From Hydrangea macrophylla (taxonomy: Eukaryota > Streptophyta > Magnoliopsida > Cornales > Hydrangeaceae), in assembly GCA_033977485.1 (NCBI GenBank), contig CM066998.1:60106274-60170273 (forward strand): a stretch of 64,000 nt of DNA. The letters are read 5' to 3'. Below the pieces are notes generated by a model. The model was given only the letters and a program-made list of their open reading frames with translations, made no database searches and was not told the origin of the DNA. Below, piece by piece: positions 55,935 through 64,000 of this stretch (within the stretch, counting starts at the first letter, position 1; the number at the start of each line of letters is the position of its first letter). A program made the position numbers and the translations under genes.

Positions 55935-57050
55935 TGTTTGTACCCAAAAACCGTCAATGGGTTTTGAGTCCGATTCACGTTAGAGGAGAGGCCGGGCTAA
56001 GGAGTGAATGACTCATCGGATTCAAGTACAGATGTAAGACCAATAATAGGATTAAGGCCGGTGGGTATGACAAGGAAAGCCCGATGGGAATATTGGTTAG
56101 AGGTAAGGATCATCGGGCTCTGGGAAAACATAACAATCAAGAGGTAAGCCCGATGGTGGAGTAGAGCAACAGGAAGCCCAATCGGACACCACGCAATGAT
56201 AGAGAAGAGTAATAGTCCGATTGGCTATGGGCGGTTAAAGAAAGATAATCGGGCATGGAAACCAATAGAGCCCGATTCATCCAGGAGAAGCAGTGACAAG
56301 GCCGATGGACTGAAGGAGAGGCGGTGGTAATCCACAGCTGGCAGGATGGCGTCAGCTCTGAGAAGTTTTAGAAACAAGAGTCCGTTTAGGAAAGGATCTG
56401 TTCCTTGCCAGCTGGATTGATGCGTCTGATCCCTAAATTGAAGGGATTGATTCAATTGAGTCATAGATAAGGAAGGATTTCAATCAGCCAATCAATTAAG
56501 CAGCGTGGGGCGCAAGAAAAGGAATCACTGTCCAAGTAGAAGATGTATAAGGCCGCTATAAATAAGAGGTAGGCCATCCAAGCAAAGGACTCCGCGTCTC
56601 TCTCGAAACAGCATACACATCATTCAGAGTATTCAGCGTATTCGAAGCATTCAAAGCGTTCATAGTCTGTTTTTTCAACCTTTAATAGCAATTAGGTCTG
56701 TCCTTTTGTTATTTCTCTTTTTGTTCTTTTGAATATTCAGCTTTTTCTGGTGTTCCTAAGATATGTTTAATCTTTCCAAACATTTAATAAAAGTCTGTTT
56801 TTATTAAACCGTTTGTGATTTTGTTTACCTGTTAAACTTACTTTTTAGCTTGTGCGCTTCAGTACTGCTACAGGACTTTCAGTGAGGGTACTTTCCTACT
56901 CACTACACACAATCACCCTGTTTAGAAGTTAGATTCACCAAGCCTTGAGTATCACTAACTCAAGCAATATAGGAAATTAGTTTGCACGTACACATACACA
57001 CACCGAACCACCATTGGTTCTGGCACGCCCGCGCAAATTACAAGCAAACA
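55935..57050 (+). repeat. 5' LTR of Gypsy F (1,116 bp)
   Basis: Starts TGTTTGTACC and ends AGCAAACA, a perfect short inverted repeat. It is rich in GCCCGAT/GGCCGAT words. A TATA-like CTATAAATAAGAGG lies near 56555-56568, giving a leader of about 500 bp. TGGCACGCCCG occurs inside the LTR at 57021-57031, a partial copy of the primer site. Confidence 0.8.
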
Positions 57051-57053
57051 TTT

Positions 57054-57071
57054 TGGCACGCCCGGTGGGAC
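57054..57071 (+). other. Primer-binding site of Gypsy F
   Basis: TGGCACGCCCGGTGGGAC, three bases after the LTR end. The type is frequent in Tat-lineage elements; the tRNA was not determined. Confidence 0.75.
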
Positions 57072-57086
57072 TGTCAGTGTCAAATC

Positions 57087-60000
57087 ATGCCTCCAAAGAA
57101 AGATAAGACGACGAAGAACGGCCAGGACGATCAGCCCACGGACCCACATGTGGAGGAGAGCACCGGCCATTCTCCCCAAGATGGCAGCGTCACTCTTGAG
57201 GCGATTTCAGAAGCCATGAGAGCCAACGTGGAGCCCATGTGGCAGGAGTACAATGCGCTCATAGGCTCAATGGGAAATCTTAAATCGGTCATGAACCAAA
57301 CGGCCGATGTTCATGAGAGTCAGGCTGAATTGGTCCTAAAAACCAGGACCACCCATATAAAGTTGGACCGCCTGACGGAAGCAATCGGAAGGCTGGTTGA
57401 AACCTATAAGGCCGGAAGCAACAAAGAATAGGTCAACGGATCAGGCTCGGGCACTTTGCTTGAGTCCGATAAGCCGAAAGACCCGCCGCCGTATGTCTGT
57501 CCAAACCTAAGAGAGGGTAATGGCTCAGGCAGGCAGTCGTAGTCATAGGCCGGTATGGCAAGCGATTCAGTAGGTACCGATCCCAACGGATCGGCGACTC
57601 CAGGTTTTGGTAGATCTATAGGCCACACTGACAGTTCAGTCGGCCACTCACAGCCCCCAGGCCACGGCCATGGGGGGCAAAGGAACAACGGTGGGTTTTG
57701 GACTCATCAGGCCCACAACCAACAGCACGGACCGCCACCGTTGGTAACTCCGATAAGGAATGTTCAGCCCGTAGCCCAACCCATAAATAGGGAGGAACTG
57801 GTAGCGTCCATACACGAGGAGTATGGCCCGTTTATGCGAAGACTAGAAAGGCCGACGTACAGACGGCCGTACCCCCCTGAAATTGACCAAGTCATATTTC
57901 CTCAGGGGTACAAAGTACCAAATTTCACTCTATTTTCAGGAGAGAGTGAACAGTCCTCAGTTGAGCACATTGGCCATTTTATTATTCAATGCGGCCATGT
58001 GGGTCACAGTGACCCATCAAAGCTAAGACTATTCCCAAACTCGCTCACGGGCATGGCATTTTTGTGGTATGTTAACCTCCCAGCCAATTCTGTGTTAACT
58101 TGGCAAAGGATGGAAGAACTATTTCATGGCCAGTTCTATAGAACTGAGCCCGAAACATCGCTGGCTGATTTGTCCAGGATGATGCAGTTAGTAGGAGAGA
58201 CCGTGGAAACTTACATAGCCCGTTTCCGAAAGGCAAAATATCGGTGTAAGACAGTCTTGCCTGAGGAAGAGTATGCAAAGATGGCCATGGGGGGCATGTC
58301 TTTCGAACTTCGCAAGAGGTTTGAGGGAACTGACTTCCGTGACCTATTCGAGCTTGCCACACGGGCCGGTCGCTACGAGCGCATTCTTTTGGACGAGCAG
58401 GAGAAGAAGAACTCCTCCAAGGGAACATATTATAAAGACCCCAATTACGAGGTCCATTTGGCAGAATGTGACCTTGAAGTAGAAAGCGATATGGCCGAAT
58501 TAATCTGCAAACGGCCAGTCATATGTAACGCCTTGAATAAGCCAGTAAACAACAACGCCGCTGCAAAGAAAATGGCATTCGAGGCGGGAAAAAACTACAC
58601 TTTTGATATAACTATGGCGGATCAAATATTCGATGCCTTGTTGGCCGATAAAGTGATCAAGCTAAGTGAAGGTCATCGGATCCCTAAGGCCGATGACATG
58701 AAAAATAAAGAATACTGTAAATGGCATAATTCTTGGAAGCATTCTACTAACAATTATGTTGTTTTTCGCAATTTCATACAGGAAAACGTAGAGAAGGGAG
58801 TCTTCAAATTCTCGGACAAAGCTATGGGGATCGATTCAAATCCTTTTCCTCAGATTACGGGCACTAACATGGTGATGCCCGATTTAACCAAGCTTTCAAG
58901 GCCGAGACCGAAGATAGACTTGTCTGACGGAGAGGTGGCAAAACAAAGGGAGGGTAAGCAAATTGCTGTTTCGGCTACTGATGGGCCGAAGGTGACAATA
59001 CATGACCTCCAAAAGAACTATCAAGAACGCAAGGCAGAAGCCCGAAAGGCCGAGGAAGAAACGGCCAAATCTAGTACGGACAATTTGATAGCGGATCTAC
59101 GGAGACAGCTGGAAATCATCGAACAAGGCTTATGCCCGAGGTGTAAGGCTGACGTCAAGAAGGAAGTCTCGAGCCCGAGCAAGAGGCCGAGAAGCTATAA
59201 ACACCGGGAATCAAGCCCGAGACAATTTGTACATGAGAGATTGTCAATACCATGGCAAGGTCAGGCCAAGCCCGAGTGGCGGGCAAAACATGAGTTGGCG
59301 CAGCAACTCGGCCAATGCGAATCTGGCCGACTAGGGGCAAGGTGTTCCCAGACAGTCCCAGGGCCTCAGATGCAAGCAACAACCTCTGACAGGAGCCCGA
59401 GGATGGTGCTACCACCTCGGGTACAGGATCAAAAGTGGCACAGAGCTAAACACTCTAAATTTCCAGCACGGCCACAATATAGTAAGTCCCAGAAAATGAG
59501 GTATCAGAGGATGAGGCAGGCCGAGCGAGAGCGTCAGTTCTTGAAGAATCAGACTGGAAACCATCCTACTCCCATAGAGCTGAAGGTGTCCGATAACCAA
59601 GGACTCACCACGAGGGCGATGCGCGTTGTCACTGAGCATCCAAGGGAAAAGGTCCGACAAGAAAGACCACAGGAAGAAGGTAGAGTTACCTTGGACAAGA
59701 TGATTGAGTCCGATGAGGATGTGTCGAATTCAAGTTTTTCACCAATACAATTCGGGACGATTCCACTAGGTTTGTCATCCAACATGGTATTCACCCTACC
59801 TATGTCCTTCATGGCCAAGCCGGACCAGCCATCGACCATGGAAGGGGATGTAGTAGAAGGCCTAGCTAAGGACTCGACCGTGATGGAAGAAATCTGTTGG
59901 AACGGGGGAGAGACCGTTAAGCCTAGAGTGGTGGAAGCCACGAGTAAAAATGTAGACGCCACTGACAATCAGACCGATCGGCCTAAGATCACCATCTTGA

Positions 60001-60380
60001 GGCCGAAAGGACATCAGACTGAGGATGGATTGAAGACTGTACCAGTTAAAGTGGTGTTTGAAAAGCCAACACACCAGATGTCCCAACATCTGAAGCCTTT
60101 GTATGTGAAAGGGCATATCGAAGGCATCCCAATAAATAGGATTCTTGTTGATGGGGGGTCTACCATTAACATCATGCCCCAAATTATGTTGAGGATCCTG
60201 CAGAAGTCTAAGTCGGAGCTAATTCCGACCGAGATGAATGTCCAAAGCTTCACGGGGGCACCTTCAAGGACAAAGGGTATCCTACCACTTGAGCTGACCG
60301 TTGGCAGTAAAATGGTCATGACTGCTTTTTTCATTGTGGAAACTTCGGCGGCCTATAATGCATTATTAGGCCGAGACTAG
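57087..60380 (+). pseudogene. Gag and protease of Gypsy F, broken
   Basis: Starts MPPKKDKTTKNG 16 bp after the primer site. In-frame stops occur at 57429-57431 and near 57540-57548; from 57555 the frame is open for 941 codons to TAG at 60378-60380. The capsid domain (VPNFTLFSGESEQSSVEHIGHF to about 58370) contains the NSLTGMAFLWYVNLP block. A second conserved gag-associated region holds the knuckle YCKWHNSWKHSTNNY, in which the last Cys is replaced by Tyr. The protease active site is LVDGGSTINIMP (about 60148-60183). The TAG at 60378 falls after LLGRD, where a Trp is usual, so it probably arose by G-to-A change. Confidence 0.85.
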
Positions 60381-63300
60381 ATACATCCCAATTATTATAT
60401 TCCCTCCACACTCCATCAGTTGTTGATTTTCTGGAGGGGTGATGAGGTAGAAGTAGTGGGGGCAGACACCAAGCCATTTGTAGCCCGGGTACAGACGGCC
60501 GATGCAGTTTTGTATGAAGATGACATCGGACCAGTTAAGTTGCTAGGGTGCAACAAAATGGGAAGACCAAATTCAGCGACCTTCCTTAAAGGAAGTTCGT
60601 CGGACATCAAAGCATATTTCCATAATCTCAGTCGGACAGAAGAGTCAAGGCCGATTGAGATCGCTGAACAAGAAGATGTTCATGGGGACTCTGATAATTG
60701 AAGAAAGGAAGCTGCAGGCCTTGAGGGCCAGCATGGCCAGATGGTGTGCATTCTTGGCCGATAGAAGATTGGAAATTGGCCCTTTGGATGGAATGGTTAA
60801 TCTGGCTGATTGTATTTACGAAGAGGAAGCGCCGAGAAAAGAAGAGATTCAGATGGACGAGTTGGAAACGGCCACGGCAAAACTTGATGATTTAAAGGCC
60901 GATGTCCAAGACCCTCTCTTGGAGGTCAACCTAGGCAAGGAAGGAGAGCACAAACCTACTTATGTAAGTCAGATGCTGGATCCGCAGTATCAGGCCGAGT
61001 TGATTGCACTCCTACACAAGTACAAAGATTATTTTGCCTGGGAATATGACGAGATGCCTGGTTTATCTAGAGAACTGGTGGAACACCGATTACCAATTAA
61101 ATCGGGGTTCAGGCCGTTCAAACAGCAACCTCGGCGCATGTCACCAGAGGTAACGCTGAAGGTGAAAGAGGAGATCGAGAGACTACTGAACGCCGGCTTC
61201 ATTCGGACAGCCCGATATGTTGAATGGGTCTCGAATGTTGTCCCAGTGGTAAAGAAGAATGGGAAGCTGAGGGTCTGCATAGACTTCAGGAACTTGAACT
61301 TAGCTACCCCAAAAGATGAGTATCCCATGCCCATGGCCGATCAGTTAATCGATTCGGCCGCTAAACATAAAATTTTGTCGTTCATGGACGGGCATTCGGG
61401 GTATAACCAGATTTACATCGCCGAAGAGGATATCCCGAAGACTGCTTTTCGTTGCCCGGGGGCAATTGGAACCTTTGAGTGGGTTGTCATGCCTTTCGGG
61501 CTGAAGAACGTTGGAGCCACCTATCAACGGGCAATGAATTCAATCTTCCATGATATGATCGGACAGTTCATGGAGGTTTACATAGATGATGTGGTGGTGA
61601 AGTCAGGGGATAATGCCTATCATCTAAGGGATCTGGAAAAAGCATTTGAAAGGATGCGGGCTCACAGACTAAAGATGAATCCTCTCAAATGTGCATTCGG
61701 CGTTACAACAGGGAACTTCTTAGGTTTTTTAGTACATCAAAGGGGGATATAAATTGACAAGAATAAGGCTCGGGCTATTCAGGCAGCAAAGCCACCAGCT
61801 AATAAGAAGGAGCTTCAGAGATTGCTAGGACAGATCAATTTCTTAAGAAGGTTTATATCAAATTGTGCAGGAAAGACCCAAGTATGGACCCCACTATTGA
61901 AGATCAAGACCGATGAAGACTTCAAGTGGGAAGACGGCCATCAACAAGCCTTTGAAGGAATAAAACAGTATTTGTCTACTCCTCCAGTATTAATGCCACC
62001 CAAGAAGGGTAGGTACCTAAAGTTGTATATATCGGCCTCTGACTGCTCTATAGGAAGTATGCTAGCTCAAGATAATGAGCAAGGCAACGAGCAGGCCATT
62101 TATTATTTAAGTAGAATTCTGACTCCAATCGAGCAGCGCTATGCGCCGATTGAGAAGTTGTGCTTGGCATTGTATTTTTCTTCACAAAAGTTAAGAACAT
62201 ATATGCTTCCTGTTTCAACTTACATAATATGTCAAACTGATGTGATAAAATATATGTTGTCAAGACCAATTATGTGAGGCCGAATTGGGAAATGGACCTT
62301 GGCCTTAATGGAATTTGCTATCCAATACCGATCGCAGCAATCGGTGAAAGGCCAGGCCATAGCCAATTTCTTGGCTGATCACCCAGATCCTACTGATTTG
62401 GGGGAACTGCCTTCAACACCCAAAGTGCTGAGCACGTCCTTAGTCCCATGGACGTTGATCTTTGACGGTTCCAAAAACGCAAAGGGTGCTGGGGCAGGAG
62501 TGGTGATTTTATCACCCAAGTACAAGAAGTCAAAAATGTCTTTTCGGCTCAATTTCAAATGCACTAACAATCAGGCCGAGTACGAAGCACTTATAATCGG
62601 ACTTGAGATACTCCTTGAAATGGGGGCATCGTCCGTACACATAAAGGGAGACTCTGGGTTGGTGATCGGACAGATAGCCGGGGAGTTTCAGATAAGGAGT
62701 TGGGAGCTATGCCCGTTCCATGCAGTTGCTACTCAACTCATGGAGGCATTTGATGACATTAGCGTGAGCTATATCCCAAGAACAACAAATACTGAGGCCG
62801 ATAAATTGGCAAAAACGGGATCAGCCTCATCATCCAAGAAGAGTGTGGAAGACCAACTCATTACTATTCAGATCCGATCATTACCGTCCGTTACAAAGAG
62901 AGGTTGGTACACTACTACCAATTCGGTCTTGATGGAGGATGACGATTGGAGAATCCCCATCATTGAATACCTGAATCACCCAAATGTGAGGGTAGACTGA
63001 AAAGTTAGATTGTTTGCTGTCCGATTCGTGATACTTGATGGGGAATTATTCAAGAAACCGATCGGCGATGATGTGGTCCTGAGGTGTCTGGGGAAAAAGC
63101 AGGCCATACAGGTTATGGCCGAGGTACACGAAGGAATTTGTGGGGCACATCAGGCCGGTACCAAGATGAAATGGTTGCTAAGAAGATACAATTATTACTG
63201 GCCCGGCATGTTGAAAGACTGTATCAGTTATGCAAAGGGGTGTCAGGCTTGCCAAAAGCATGGTCCGATTCAGCATGTGCCGGCCAAAGAGTTGTAACCC

Positions 63301-64000
63301 GTAATCAAACCATGGCCGTTCAGAGGATGGGCGATGGATTTAATTGGCAAAGTCCTACAGCCATCATCGGGCCAGCATTGTTTCATTATAGTGGCTACGG
63401 ACTACTTTACCAAGTGGGCCGAGGCCATACCTTGTAGAACGGTGACACAAGCCACCGTCATCAAATTCATTAAGGAACACATTATCCATAGGTTCGGCCT
63501 TCCAGAAACGATCACGGCCGACCAAGGATCTGTGTTTACTGGAATGGAAACATCGGCCTTTGCAGAAAGTAAGGGGATCAAAATTCTCAATTCTATGCCC
63601 TATTATGCTCAGGCTAATGGTCAGGCCGAGTCCACTAATAAGATCCTCAAGGGGATCATTGAAAAAATGATTATTGAGAATCCTAGAGAATGGGACAAGC
63701 TCTTGTCCGAAGCACTATGGGCCTATCAGACATCAAAAAGGTCAAGTACGGGGGTCACGCCATTCATGTTGACTTACGGGCACGATGCTATGTTACCTAT
63801 GGAGGTGACGGTCCGATCGGCCAGAAGAGCTTTACAGAATCAGCTAGAGCCCGCTGAGTACACCGAGGCTATGATAGCTGAATTGGAAGGACTAGATGAA
63901 ATGAGGTTATCGGCTTTGGATTCATTAAAAGTGCAGAAGCAACGGGTAGCCCGAGCTTATAACAAGAGGGTGAAGGAGAAGTCTTTTTGCACTGATGATT
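60381..64000 (+). pseudogene. Pol of Gypsy F (RT, two RNase H, integrase), broken, 3' end outside
   Basis: After TAG the gag frame continues to 60701; near 60660-60700 the coding shifts by one frame and then runs, with stops at 61750-61752, 62275-62277, 62998-63000 and 63295-63297, to the window end. RT has FIRTARYVEWVSNVVPVVKK, MPFGLKNVGATYQRA and the catalytic YIDDVVVK (61579-61602). RNase H: YISASDCSIGSML. Archaeal-type RNase H: IFDGSKNAKGAGAG and NNQAEYEALIIG (62458-62600). Integrase: zinc finger HEGICGAHQAG...CQACQKH (63129-63262), then DDE residues in MDLIG, ADQGS and GQAES (about 63337, 63520, 63627), all present. The four in-frame stops can each be explained by single changes. Confidence 0.88.

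Larger units (their letters stand above)
55935..64000 (+). mobile_element. Gypsy F (Tat-like), 5' 8 kb, running off the window
   Basis: The order is LTR, primer site, gag, protease, RT, RNase H, archaeal-type RNase H, integrase, all plus strand; the second RNase H marks the Tat lineage. It is a different family from Gypsy C (different primer site and LTR). Stops and one frameshift interrupt it. The 3' end and 3' LTR lie beyond 64000. Confidence 0.92.

Overview
The window is nuclear DNA of a flowering plant, most likely a eudicot. The evidence is AT-rich DNA with GT-AG introns, a plastid-targeted ATP synthase gamma gene, the end of a calcium-dependent protein kinase gene, and plant-type transposons (PIF/Harbinger, hAT, Mutator-like, Copia, Tekay-like and Tat-like Gypsy, TRIMs). 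The species cannot be named from the sequence alone. Only two host genes are supported, both in the first 9.3 kb. Most of the remaining 54 kb is layered transposable elements.

Region 1-10.5 kb: the last two exons of a CDPK (2927-3026, 3786-3863) follow more than 2.9 kb of intron that carries a MITE (1160-1335) and a complete 301-bp miniature LTR retrotransposon (2297-2597) with a perfect 5-bp target duplication. The last intron carries a second MITE of the same family (3414-3521). A TRIM remnant cut by a GC-rich hAT-type MITE (6146-6620), a Tourist-like MITE (7391-7756) and the intronless ATPC1 gene (8101-9234, minus) follow. Two more small inverted-repeat elements lie upstream of ATPC1.

Region 10.5-18.3 kb: a decayed 7.8-kb Pong-type PIF/Harbinger transposon bounded by TAA duplications. 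It holds ORF1 (plus), a transposase (minus) split by a 1,480-bp solo LTR, a short unrecognised ORF, and a broken plant-mobile-domain (PMD) gene that looks like cargo.

Region 18.5-45.7 kb: nested LTR retrotransposons. Copia A (minus) was hit by Tekay-like Gypsy B (plus, TSD GATTA), which was hit by Tat-like Gypsy C (minus, 12.3 kb, TSD ACATC). C's two LTRs differ at only 6 of 618 positions, so it is the youngest large insertion. C carries two tandem antisense additional genes, each with its own copy of the same promoter; one is split into four exons and is open throughout. Copia A is ended by Copia D (43241-45658), itself ended by Gypsy E (from 45659).

Region 45.7-64 kb: Gypsy E (2.1-kb LTR, tRNA-Met primer site, an acidic ORF split by 4.2 kb of repeat DNA), an LTR-like fragment, a 1,440-bp Mutator-like non-autonomous element with 9-bp target duplication (53666-55105), one MITE, and a second Tat-like Gypsy F (from 55935) with 1.1-kb LTR, gag and most of pol, running off the window and broken by several stop codons.

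No new enzymatic system is evident. The most unusual signals are: (i) arrays of TCGA-centred 10-bp palindromes (near consensus CARTCGAYTG) in the LTRs of three unrelated families; (ii) a PMD gene inside a PIF/Harbinger element; (iii) a tandem duplication of the antisense gene unit (promoter, gene and probable 3' end) within one Tat retrotransposon; and (iv) the 301-bp LTR retrotransposon in the kinase intron.
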